The translations under genes and the position numbers were made by a program. DNA of 6,172 nt, taken from the NCBI GenBank assembly GCA_900759005.1, contig CAAEUQ010000098.1, positions 1 through 6,172 on the forward strand. Reading direction: 5' to 3'. The DNA is from Clostridia bacterium. Its GTDB lineage: Bacteria > Bacillota > Clostridia > Christensenellales > Aristaeellaceae. Positions 1 to 5,973 of the stretch are shown in pieces (within the stretch, counting starts at the first letter, position 1; each line of letters begins with the position of its first letter). The notes under the pieces were generated by a model, which made no database searches, was not told the origin of the DNA, and worked only from the letters and a program-made list of their open reading frames with translations.

Positions 1-5
1 AGGTA

Positions 6-130
6 GCTATTTTCTCTCCGGGAAATGGGATTTCCCTGCGATAAAATAGCCCCGCGCCCACCGTACACGCCGCTGGGCTCGATTGAAAGTTCGAGAGGGC
101 TTTGGTCCTCTCGAGCTCTCCGGGGTTTTT
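6..130 (+). other. Structured segment upstream of the operon (possible ncRNA or gene 3' end)
   Basis: The segment is dense in nested inverted repeats. GCTATTTT (6-13) pairs with AAAATAGC (43-50), and inside it GGGAAAT (20-26) pairs with ATTTCCC (30-36). GCCCA (56-60) pairs with TGGGC (74-78), TCGAGAGG (91-98) pairs with CCTCTCGA (107-114), and CCCCG (50-54) can close the last two hairpins by pairing with CGGGG (121-125), which is followed by five T. This resembles the 3' part of a structured RNA. I compared it by eye with 6S, SRP, tmRNA, RNase P RNA and T-box signatures and recognised none. An alternative is the tail of a protein gene: the frame starting at base 2 is open to a TAG at 47-49 (SYFLSGKWDFPAIK), too short to identify. 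Strand is assumed from the T run. Confidence 0.3.
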
Positions 131-140
131 GACAGTCTGG

Positions 141-164
141 AGCCGCGTTTTTCGCGGCTTTTTT
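141..164 (+). terminator. Intrinsic terminator upstream of hrcA
   Basis: AGCCGCG (141-147) and CGCGGCT (153-159) form a perfect 7-bp GC-rich stem around a TTTTT loop, followed by a run of T to position 164. It lies upstream of the hrcA promoter, so it ends transcription of whatever precedes the operon and separates that unit from the heat-shock genes. Confidence 0.8.
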
Positions 165-204
165 GAATTCACGAATTGTTTACAAAATATCGCCCCTCAA
201 CCTA

Positions 205-233
205 TTGACAAATCGCGCCCCTGGTGGTAAATT
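205..233 (+). promoter_or_regulatory. Sigma-A-type promoter of the hrcA operon
   Basis: A consensus -35 box TTGACA (205-210) is followed after exactly 17 bases by TAAATT (228-233), which matches the TATAAT consensus at four of six positions. The predicted transcription start, about 7 bases downstream, falls just before the CIRCE operator, the usual arrangement for HrcA-repressed operons. A TATGAT at 233-238 is an alternative -10 but would require a 22-base spacer. No alternative-sigma heat-shock promoter is evident. Confidence 0.75.
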
Positions 234-244
234 ATGATCAAAAG

Positions 245-271
245 TTAGCACTCGACAATAAAGAGTGCTAA
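245..271. promoter_or_regulatory. CIRCE operator (HrcA binding site)
   Basis: TTAGCACTC (245-253) and GAGTGCTAA (263-271) form a perfect 9-bp inverted repeat around a 9-base spacer, matching the CIRCE consensus without mismatch. HrcA dimers bind this element and repress transcription. It lies between the promoter and the hrcA start, so it would be at the start of the transcript as well. It is the only CIRCE in the window, and by inference controls the whole operon, including autoregulation of hrcA. Confidence 0.97.
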
Positions 272-282
272 CACCGGCGAAT

Positions 283-289
283 GGAGGTG
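283..289 (+). promoter_or_regulatory. Ribosome binding site of hrcA
   Basis: GGAGGTG lies 6 bases before the ATG at 296. It fixes this start over the ATG at 265, which is in a different frame and inside the CIRCE region. Confidence 0.85.
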
Positions 290-295
290 TAGAGA

Positions 296-1321
296 ATGAA
301 TTTGGACGAGCGAAAGTTTCTGATTTTGCAGGCCATTATCGACGACTACATCACCACGGCGACGCCGGTTGGGTCGCGAACGATTTCGCGGAAGGCGGGC
401 GTCGGATTTTCTCCGGCGACGATCCGAAACGAAATGAGCGATCTCGAGGAGCTCGGGTATCTGGATCAGCCGCATACGTCGGCGGGCCGCGTGCCTTCGG
501 TGAAAGCGTATCGACTTTACGTCGATCACCTTCTGAAGGCTTCGAGATTGACCAATGAAGAGCGCGACGCGATCAACGAGCATCTGAACCGGCGATCGGA
601 GCAGGTGGAGAGCGTGATTCGGAGCGCGGCAAACGTGCTTTCGGACGCGACGCACTATACTTCCGTGATCGTGGCGCCGAAGCTGGGCACATTGCGAATC
701 AAGCATGTCCAGCTGGTTCCGGTGGCGGAAAAGACGGCGCTGATGATCATTGTGACCAACGTGGGAATCGTCAAGGACGCGGTGATTCACATTCCGGACG
801 GCTTAAACGCCGATATGCTTTACGGCATTTCGCGATTGCTGACGGAAAGGCTGGCGGATAAGCCGCTGGAAGCGGTTCGGCAGACATTTGCGGAACTGCT
901 GAGGGACGCGGAGGGCAACCGAAAGGTGCTCGGCGAAGCGCTTTCCGTGATCGAGGACAGGCTTCAAAAGGACGATGCGTCCGAGGTCGTGATCGGCGGC
1001 GGCGCAAATCTTCTGAGCTATCCGGAATACAGCGACGTCACCCGCGCGAAGAGCTTTTTCAAGGTGCTCGAATCCAAGGAGACGGTGAGAAAGCTGGTCA
1101 ACCGCGACGGCGGAATGGAGGTCACGATCCGGATCGGGCCGGAAAACGGCGTGCCGGAAATGAGCGACTGCTCGGTGGTCACTGCGAATTACCGCGTAGG
1201 CGATCATTCCAGCGGAACGCTCGGCATCATCGGGCCGACGCGAATGAATTACAACCGCGTGATTTCAGTGCTGGATTTCATGGGGCGTGCGCTCAGCGAA
1301 GTGCTCGCCGATCGGAAATGA
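296..1321 (+). CDS. hrcA: Heat-inducible transcription repressor HrcA
   Basis: The 341-residue protein has the normal length for HrcA, the repressor of class I heat-shock genes that binds CIRCE. The N-terminal winged helix-turn-helix occupies about residues 1-75. It includes the family patterns PVGSRTIS (24-31), SPATIRNEMSDLEELGYL (39-56) and PHTSAGRVPS (59-68), followed by YRLYVD (72-77). The remainder matches the GAF-like and dimerisation region, ending in the conserved IGPTRMNY (312-319) and a final amphipathic helix. In characterised species HrcA needs GroEL to fold into its active form, which makes free GroEL the heat-shock sensor; groESL is not in this window. The gene follows its own CIRCE operator, so autorepression is expected. 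The stop TGA overlaps an ATG (1318-1321), but that ATG is not the grpE start. Codon use is ordinary, with several CGA arginine codons that dnaK avoids. Confidence 0.98.
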   Translation: MNLDERKFLILQAIIDDYITTATPVGSRTISRKAGVGFSPATIRNEMSDLEELGYLDQPHTSAGRVPSVKAYRLYVDHLLKASRLTNEERDAINEHLNRRSEQVESVIRSAANVLSDATHYTSVIVAPKLGTLRIKHVQLVPVAEKTALMIIVTNVGIVKDAVIHIPDGLNADMLYGISRLLTERLADKPLEAVRQTFAELLRDAEGNRKVLGEALSVIEDRLQKDDASEVVIGGGANLLSYPEYSDVTRAKSFFKVLESKETVRKLVNRDGGMEVTIRIGPENGVPEMSDCSVVTANYRVGDHSSGTLGIIGPTRMNYNRVISVLDFMGRALSEVLADRK

Positions 1322-1336
1322 AAGGATTAATGCGAG

Positions 1337-1885
1337 ATGAAAAAGGATAAGACCCCGCCCGAGGCGGAGCAGCAGACGACGGACGTTCAGCCGGAAACGA
1401 CTGAGGAACCGGTAGAGGAAACGCATCAGGCGACCGAGGCGGAATGGCGCGAAGCGCTGGAAACCGCGGTCAGGCAGCGCGACGAATACCTCGATTCCCT
1501 GCGCCGGTCGCAGGCGGATTTCCAGAATTTCAAGCGCCGCAATCAGACTGCGCGGGCAGACGGCTATCAGGACGGGCTTTGCGATACGATTACCGCGATG
1601 CTGCCGGTGATTGATAATCTCGAACGCGCGCTGGACGCCGCGCAGGAGGGCGATCCCCTTGCGGACGGCGTGAGGATGACGCTGAAGATGATGCTCGACG
1701 CGCTTGCCAAGTTCGGCTTCGAAGAGGTTCCCGCCAAGGGCGAGGAATTCGACCCCGAGAAGCACAACGCGGTGATGCGCGAAACGGGCGACGAGCCCGG
1801 CAAGGTGCTCGAAGTATTCCAGAAGGGATACAAAGTAAAAGACAAGATCATTCGCTACGCGATGGTCAAAGTCGCAGCCGAATAA
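1337..1885 (+). CDS. grpE: Nucleotide exchange factor GrpE (DnaK co-chaperone)
   Basis: The 182-residue cytoplasmic protein releases ADP from DnaK and so resets the chaperone cycle. Residues 1-36 are acidic and low in complexity, as is usual for GrpE tails. About 37-85 form the long helical, coiled-coil dimerisation segment with the family pattern around SQADFQNFKRR (58-68). About 86-130 correspond to the short-helix bundle (MLPVIDNLERAL, 88-99). The C-terminal beta domain that contacts DnaK carries GEEFDPEKHNAV (135-146) and the signature QKGYKVKDKIIRYAMVKVA (162-180). The gene begins 15 bases after hrcA stops, and a weak AAAGG (1321-1325) at the very end of hrcA is the only likely ribosome binding site, so translational coupling to hrcA is plausible. 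The ATG at 1330 is out of frame. No oddity is seen in the protein. Confidence 0.98.
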   Translation: MKKDKTPPEAEQQTTDVQPETTEEPVEETHQATEAEWREALETAVRQRDEYLDSLRRSQADFQNFKRRNQTARADGYQDGLCDTITAMLPVIDNLERALDAAQEGDPLADGVRMTLKMMLDALAKFGFEEVPAKGEEFDPEKHNAVMRETGDEPGKVLEVFQKGYKVKDKIIRYAMVKVAAE

Positions 1886-1892
1886 ACAATCC

Positions 1893-1957
1893 GCTCCCGC
1901 GCCGCAATGCGGCAGAGAGCATGACATAAATCAAAACAAAGCAATCAACGATTGATT
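1893..1957 (+). other. Stem-loops in the grpE-dnaK gap
   Basis: GCCGC (1901-1905) and GCGGC (1909-1913) form a tight hairpin, extended by an outer GCTC/GAGC pair (1893-1896 with 1917-1920). No T run follows, so it is not a normal terminator. Further on, AATCAA (1943-1948) and TTGATT (1952-1957) form a second small stem, and TAAATCAA (1927-1934) can compete for the same downstream arm (1952-1959). They could act in mRNA processing or stability between grpE and dnaK, which is known for some Gram-positive dnaK operons, but that role is inference. No convincing separate promoter for dnaK is seen. Confidence 0.4.
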
Positions 1958-1965
1958 TAAGCTAT

Positions 1966-1971
1966 AGGAGG
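1966..1971 (+). promoter_or_regulatory. Strong ribosome binding site of dnaK
   Basis: A consensus AGGAGG sits 8 bases before the dnaK ATG. It is the best match in the window, in keeping with high DnaK synthesis. Confidence 0.9.
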
Positions 1972-1979
1972 CAATCATT

Positions 1980-3800
1980 ATGAGTAAGATTATTGGTATC
2001 GACCTTGGTACTACGAATTCCTGCGTCGCCGTGATGGAAGGCGGCGAACCCGTTGTTATCGCAAACGCTGAAGGCAATCGGACGACCCCGTCCGTCGTGG
2101 CTTTCTCGAAGACCGGCGAGCGCCTGGTAGGTCAGGTCGCGAAGCGTCAGGCGGTTACGAACCCTGAGCGCACGATCGTTTCGATCAAGCGTCACATGGG
2201 CAGCGATTACAAGATCAACATCGACGGCGAAACCTATACGCCCCCGATGATCAGCGCAATGATCCTGCAGAAGCTGAAGGCGGACGCGGAGAGCTATCTG
2301 GGCGAGACTGTTTCCGAAGCGGTCATCACCGTTCCCGCGTACTTCTCCGATTCCCAGCGTCAGGCGACCAAGGACGCCGGCCGCATTGCGGGTCTGGACG
2401 TCAAGCGTATCATCAACGAGCCGACCGCGGCGGCGCTGGCTTACGGCCTTGATAAGGGCGACAGCCACAAGATTCTGGTTTACGACCTCGGCGGCGGCAC
2501 GTTCGATGTGTCCCTGATGGAAGTCGGCGACGGCATCTTCGAAGTGCTTGCGACCGGCGGCGACACGCATCTGGGCGGCGACGATTTCGACCAGCGCCTG
2601 ATCGACTATATCGCCGATGAATTCAAGAAGGAAAACAACATCGATTTGAGACAGGATCGTATGGCGCTGCAGCGTCTGAAGGAAGCCGCTGAAAAGGCGA
2701 AGATCGAGCTGTCCGGTCTGATGAGCGTCAACGTCAATCTCCCGTTCATCACTGCGGATGCGACCGGCCCGAAGCATCTGGATATGACGATCACCCGCGC
2801 AAAGTTCAATGAGCTGACGGCGGATCTGGTCGAAAAGACCATTGGCCCGATGAATCAGGCGTTCCGCGATGCGGGCGTTACCGCGAAGGAGATCGATAAG
2901 GTTATCCTCGTCGGCGGTTCTACCCGTATCCCCGCGGTTCAGGAAGCGGTTCAGCGCGTGACCGGCAAGGAGCCCTACAAGGGAATCAACCCGGACGAAT
3001 GCGTCGCGGTCGGCGCGGCGATTCAGGGCGGCGTTCTCGGCGGCGACGTGAAGGATATCGTCCTGCTCGACGTTACCCCGCTGTCCCTCGGCATTGAAAC
3101 CCTCGGCGGCGTATTCACCCGCCTGATCGACCGCAACACCACCATCCCGGTTAAGAAGACGCAGGTATTCTCCACCGCGTCCGACGGTCAGACCAGCGTC
3201 GACGTCCACGTACTGCAGGGCGAACGCGAGATGGCGGCTTACAACAAGACGCTTGGCCGCTTCCAGCTGACCGGCATTGCGCCCGCTCCGAGAGGCGTAC
3301 CGCAGATTGAGGTTACCTTCGATATCGATGCGAACGGCATTGTGCACGTATCCGCGAAGGATCTGGGCACCGGCAAGGAGCAGTCGATTGCGATCACCGC
3401 TTCTTCGAATATGTCCGAAGAGGAAATCAAGAAGGCTGTCGACGACGCGGAGAAGTACGCGGCGGAAGACAAGAAGCATAAGGAAGAAATCGAGGTCGTC
3501 AACCAGGCGGACAGCCTGATCTATCAGACCGAGAAGACCATGAAGGATATGGGCGACAAGCTCGATCCGGCGGATAAGGCGAAGCTGGAAAGCGAACTCG
3601 AGAGCTTCAAGAAGGTTCGCGAGAGCAACGACGCGACGCAGATCAAGTCCGCGATGGAGAGCTTCAGCCAGGCGACCTATGATGTATTCGGCAAGGTCTA
3701 CCAGCAGCAGCAGGCGCAGCAGGGCGGCGAGAATCCGCAGGGCGGCGCGCACGTCAACGACGACGGCACGGTAGAGAGCGAATTCACCGACAACAAGTAA
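1980..3800 (+). CDS. dnaK: Molecular chaperone DnaK (Hsp70)
   Basis: The 606-residue cytoplasmic ATPase binds and releases unfolded polypeptides in a cycle driven by DnaJ and GrpE. The nucleotide-binding domain (about 1-355) contains phosphate loop 1 IGIDLGTTNS (5-14), NEPTAAALAYG (146-156), phosphate loop 2 YDLGGGTFDVS (168-178) and the adenosine motif VGGSTRIP (311-318). The hydrophobic linker is IVLLDV (360-365). The beta substrate-binding domain starts at TPLSLGIET (366-374) and runs to about 480, followed by the helical lid and a glutamine/glycine-rich disordered tail. The end EFTDNK is a variant of the usual acidic EEVD-like terminus. Between residues 66 and 95 the protein is short, lacking the insertion typical of Gram-negative DnaK; the length fits Bacillota homologues. 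Arginine is coded by CGT and CGC with almost no rare forms and no CGA, unlike hrcA, as expected for a highly expressed gene. The start is fixed by AGGAGG and by the canonical N-terminus. Confidence 0.99.
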   Translation: MSKIIGIDLGTTNSCVAVMEGGEPVVIANAEGNRTTPSVVAFSKTGERLVGQVAKRQAVTNPERTIVSIKRHMGSDYKINIDGETYTPPMISAMILQKLKADAESYLGETVSEAVITVPAYFSDSQRQATKDAGRIAGLDVKRIINEPTAAALAYGLDKGDSHKILVYDLGGGTFDVSLMEVGDGIFEVLATGGDTHLGGDDFDQRLIDYIADEFKKENNIDLRQDRMALQRLKEAAEKAKIELSGLMSVNVNLPFITADATGPKHLDMTITRAKFNELTADLVEKTIGPMNQAFRDAGVTAKEIDKVILVGGSTRIPAVQEAVQRVTGKEPYKGINPDECVAVGAAIQGGVLGGDVKDIVLLDVTPLSLGIETLGGVFTRLIDRNTTIPVKKTQVFSTASDGQTSVDVHVLQGEREMAAYNKTLGRFQLTGIAPAPRGVPQIEVTFDIDANGIVHVSAKDLGTGKEQSIAITASSNMSEEEIKKAVDDAEKYAAEDKKHKEEIEVVNQADSLIYQTEKTMKDMGDKLDPADKAKLESELESFKKVRESNDATQIKSAMESFSQATYDVFGKVYQQQQAQQGGENPQGGAHVNDDGTVESEFTDNK

Positions 3801-3819
3801 TTCCAAATAGCGAGGCAAA

Positions 3820-3849
3820 CGCCCACCCGCCGTTTCAAGCGGGCGGGCG
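3820..3849. other. GC-rich stem-loop after dnaK
   Basis: CGCCCACCCGC (3820-3830) and GCGGGCGGGCG (3839-3849) form an 11-bp stem with one A-C mismatch and an 8-base loop. It begins 19 bases past the dnaK stop. There is no T run on either side in either orientation, so it is not a canonical intrinsic terminator. It may protect the 3' end of dnaK mRNA or partly reduce transcription into dnaJ. Confidence 0.55.
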
Positions 3850-3875
3850 AAACCCCGTTAAAAAAGCAAAATCAG

Positions 3876-4114
3876 GCGAGTACAATCCCGGAAGGCGCGT
3901 ATCCGCCGAAAACAGAAAAGCCAGCGGGTACAATCCCGGACGGTGCGCATCCGCCGAAAGCAGAAAAGCAAGCGGGTACAATCCCGGAAGGTGCGTATCC
4001 GCCGAAAGCAGAAAAGCAAGCGAGTACAATCCCGGAAGGCGCGCATCCGCCGAAAGCAGAAAAAAAGCGGATGCAATCCCGGACGGTGCGTATCCAACGA
4101 AAACGAACAACAAA
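3876..4114. repeat. Five tandem copies of a 48-bp unit between dnaK and dnaJ
   Basis: Copies begin at 3876, 3924, 3972, 4020 and 4067. The first three are exactly 48 bases, the fourth is 47 because of one missing base in its A-rich end, and the fifth is degenerate after about 30 bases. The core of each includes CAATCCCGGA followed by a G+C-rich stretch ending ATCCGCCGAAA and an A-rich tail with GCAGAAAAGCAA in the typical copies. Differences among the first four copies fall mostly on A/G, T/C and A/C alternatives at six or so positions and show no third-codon-position preference in any frame. Because 48 is a multiple of three, stop-free frames on both strands run through the array; I do not regard any as a supported gene. 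The repeats are contiguous, with no unique spacers. Confidence 0.95.
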
Positions 4115-4121
4115 AAAGTGA

Positions 4122-4243
4122 GCAAATTGAGTCGCTTCCCGACTCAATTCGCGGTAAGATGGGCAGAAAGTGAGGAGCTGTGCGACGCTTGAATTGAATC
4201 GCTTCCCGATTCAATTCAAGGTGACCAAGCGCGTCAGCAAATG
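4122..4243 (+). repeat. Composite two-hairpin repeat, copy 1, reaching the dnaJ start
   Basis: The first hairpin has arms AATTGAGTCG (4125-4134) and CGACTCAATT (4140-4149) around the loop CTTCC, with outer GC/GC pairs at 4122-4123 and 4151-4152. The second has 14-bp perfect arms (4188-4201 with 4207-4220) around the same loop CTTCC. A 35-base spacer beginning GGTAAGATGGG separates them, and a tail of 23 bases (4221-4243), containing AAGCGCG and CAGCAAATG, ends on the dnaJ ATG. The same order of parts recurs at 5974-6096 in the same orientation. Neither hairpin is followed by a T run. The family resembles REP-type intergenic palindromes in organisation; no transposase is in the window. Confidence 0.85.
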
Positions 4244-5377
4244 AAAAAAGATTATTATGAGGTTTTGGGCGTCGATAAGGGAGCGGACGAGGCGACTATA
4301 AAAGCGGCGTACCGGAAACTGGCGAAGAAAAACCACCCGGACGTGAACCCGGGCGATAAGGACGCGGAGGAACGCTTTAAGGAGATTAACGAGGCGTATC
4401 AGGTCCTGTCCAATCCTCAGAAGCGCGCCGAGTACGACCAGTATGGATTCGACGGGCCGCAGGCGTCCGGTTTCGGCGGCGGCAGCTACGGCGGATTCAG
4501 CGGCGGAGACTTTGGCGGCGGATTCGGCGGATTCGAGGATCTGTTCTCATCGTTCTTCACCGGCGGCGCGGGTGCGCGCAGCAACGGCCCCACGCCCGGC
4601 GACGACCTTCGATATGATCTGACGATCTCGTTCGAGGAAGCGGCGCTCGGCTGCGAAAAGGAAATCAACCTGATTCGCGACGAGGAATGCCCGAATTGCA
4701 AAGGCACCGGCGCTGCCCCCGGCTCCAAGGTCGATACGTGTTCAACCTGTAACGGAACGGGTCAGGAGCGCGTCGTGACCAATACGCCGTTTGGCAGAAT
4801 GCAGAATATCCGCACCTGCTCGCGCTGCCACGGCAGCGGCAAGATCATTACCGAGCCGTGCCCGAAATGCAAGGGCCGCGGCAAGGTTCGCATCTCCAAA
4901 CGCAGAACGATCAAGGTTCCCGCGGGCATCGCCGACGGTCAGGTGCTGACCATTCGCGGTCAGGGCGGATTGGGCGAACGCGGCGGTCAGCCGGGCGATC
5001 TGCTGATCGTCATCAGCGTAAAGCCGCATAAGCTGTTCAAACGGCGCGACGATAACCTGTATATCGACGTTCCGCTTACGTTTACGCAGGCGGCGCTCGG
5101 CGCGGAGATCGACGTTCCGACGCTCGGCAAACCGGTGAAATATAAATTCCCGGAGGGCACGCAGCCCGGACGCGTGTTCGTGATCCGCGGCGAAGGCGTT
5201 CCGCACCTGCGCGGAAACGGCAAGGGCGATCTGTACGTGACCGCCGTGGTCGAGATCCCGACGAAGCTGACCGAGAAGCAGAAGAGCCTGCTGCGCGAAT
5301 TCGACGCGAATACCAGCGGCAACCAGTACGAGAAGAAAAAATCGTTCTTCGATCGAGTAAGGGATATGTTTTCATAA
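4241..5377 (+). CDS. dnaJ: Chaperone protein DnaJ (Hsp40, type I)
   Basis: The 378-residue co-chaperone delivers unfolded substrates to DnaK and triggers its ATP hydrolysis. It has the complete type I arrangement. The J domain covers about 1-68 and has the catalytic HPD at 32-34. A glycine/phenylalanine-rich linker follows (77-111). The zinc-binding region has all four CxxCxGxG repeats, at C150, C167, C193 and C207. Two C-terminal beta-barrel substrate-binding domains and a short dimerisation tail complete it. The ATG gives the family-standard N-terminus (MKKDYYEVLGV), and the same frame has a stop at 4190-4192 with no other start codon between. The start is unusual in lacking a Shine-Dalgarno sequence at normal distance: the nearest, AAGGTG (4218-4223), is 17 bases away and partly inside a hairpin arm. 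A repeat-filled 440-base gap separates it from dnaK. It has no promoter or CIRCE of its own that I can see, so read-through from the hrcA promoter is likely. Confidence 0.98.
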   Translation: MKKDYYEVLGVDKGADEATIKAAYRKLAKKNHPDVNPGDKDAEERFKEINEAYQVLSNPQKRAEYDQYGFDGPQASGFGGGSYGGFSGGDFGGGFGGFEDLFSSFFTGGAGARSNGPTPGDDLRYDLTISFEEAALGCEKEINLIRDEECPNCKGTGAAPGSKVDTCSTCNGTGQERVVTNTPFGRMQNIRTCSRCHGSGKIITEPCPKCKGRGKVRISKRRTIKVPAGIADGQVLTIRGQGGLGERGGQPGDLLIVISVKPHKLFKRRDDNLYIDVPLTFTQAALGAEIDVPTLGKPVKYKFPEGTQPGRVFVIRGEGVPHLRGNGKGDLYVTAVVEIPTKLTEKQKSLLREFDANTSGNQYEKKKSFFDRVRDMFS

Positions 5378-5419
5378 GAGGCGGCGTTCTCCGACTGCAC
5401 GGGGAATGGGATTTTTGAG

Positions 5420-5448
5420 AATCGGGCGGGGAACAACTCCGCCTGATT
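5420..5448. other. Stem-loop between dnaJ and the deaminase-like gene
   Basis: AATCGGGCGG (5420-5429) pairs with CCGCCTGATT (5439-5448), ten pairs with one G-T wobble, around a 9-base loop. No T run follows, so full termination is unlikely. It may attenuate or mark an mRNA end between the chaperone genes and the next gene. The 89-base gap shows no clear promoter: a TTGAGA at 5415-5420 has no -10 partner at the right spacing. Confidence 0.45.
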
Positions 5449-5466
5449 GCTTATGGGGGAATGAAA

Positions 5467-5901
5467 ATGGACGTCTGGGAGAAGCTCTACGATGCGGCGC
5501 GGAAGGAGTATCACCCGACGGAGGTCACGCCGTTTGTGTATGCGCACCACGTCGTCTGCGCGCTGGAAACGAAGAGCGGCAAAATTTTCACGGGATTTTG
5601 CATCGAAAGCGCGAGCGGCGTGATGAATCTGTGCGCGGAGCGCGTCGCGGCGCTGAATATGTACGTCAATTCGGGTGAAACCGAGATCAAACGCCTGATC
5701 GCGTTTCGCAGCGAACCGCCGACGGGCGGCGGAACCGGAATGCCCTGCGGCGCGTGCAGAGAATTTCTGCTGCAGCTTTCGCCGGAAAACCGCAATACCG
5801 AAATCATGACCGATTACGCCAAACGCGAAACCGTGAAGCTCGGTCAGCTCATTCCCGCATGGTGGGGCGACGAAAGATACGAAAACTGGAACGAAGATTG
5901 A
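5467..5901 (+). CDS. Cytidine deaminase-like zinc protein
   Basis: The 144-residue protein belongs to the cytidine deaminase fold family, which hydrolytically removes the amino group of cytidine-type nucleosides or related compounds. Zinc-site residues are visible: C56 and the proton-shuttling E58 in NLCAERVAAL (54-63), and C94 and C97 in MPCGACREFLLQL (92-104). Three cysteine ligands are typical of the small tetrameric class. The length is close to that class, and it ends in an IPAWWG segment (129-134). The N-terminal half diverges from textbook Cdd enzymes, so the true substrate may be another nucleoside or a blasticidin-like compound; I therefore give no symbol. I chose the ATG at 5467 because GGGGA (5456-5460) lies 6 bases before it; the ATG at 5461, two codons earlier, directly abuts that site. 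It starts 89 bases after dnaJ and ends at a terminator; a functional link with heat shock is not evident. Confidence 0.88.
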   Translation: MDVWEKLYDAARKEYHPTEVTPFVYAHHVVCALETKSGKIFTGFCIESASGVMNLCAERVAALNMYVNSGETEIKRLIAFRSEPPTGGGTGMPCGACREFLLQLSPENRNTEIMTDYAKRETVKLGQLIPAWWGDERYENWNED

Positions 5902-5903
5902 AT

Positions 5904-5929
5904 GTGAGTCAAAAATGGCTCACTTTTTT
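5904..5929 (+). terminator. Intrinsic terminator after the deaminase-like gene
   Basis: GTGAGTC (5904-5910) and GGCTCAC (5917-5923) pair with one G-T wobble around an AAAAAT loop, followed by six T (5924-5929). It begins two bases after the TGA stop and is the first convincing terminator after the hrcA promoter, so it probably ends the longest operon transcript. Confidence 0.9.
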
Positions 5930-5973
5930 ATTGGAAAAAAGGGTATCAAATCCTGAAAAATTGCAAAAACAAA

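Noticed and set aside
179..208. A second promoter upstream of hrcA, from TTTACA at 179-184
   Set aside because: The best -10 at usable spacing (TATTGA, 203-208) is weak, and the promoter at 205-233 fits much better.
245..1207. Minus-strand open frames opposite hrcA (245-790, 771-1007, 803-1207)
   Set aside because: They are arginine- and histidine-rich shadows of a well-supported hrcA with no recognisable motif; one extends into CIRCE.
1962..3818. A 618-codon open frame on the minus strand covering all of dnaK
   Set aside because: Long antisense open frames opposite dnaK/hsp70 are a known by-product of biased codon use in this conserved gene. The translation shows no recognisable domain and the + strand is certain.
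3820..3849. Terminator after dnaK
   Set aside because: The stem is strong but no T run follows on either strand, so I list it only as a stem-loop.
3876..4114. CRISPR array
   Set aside because: The 48-bp units are directly contiguous with no unique spacers, and no cas gene is present.
3835..4214. Three overlapping minus-strand open frames (91-118 codons) and one + strand frame at 3943-4173, with 16-residue repeated peptides
   Set aside because: All come from reading the 48-bp array, whose length is a multiple of three, in different frames. Several frames are open at once, none has a convincing ribosome binding site, and variation among copies shows no codon pattern.
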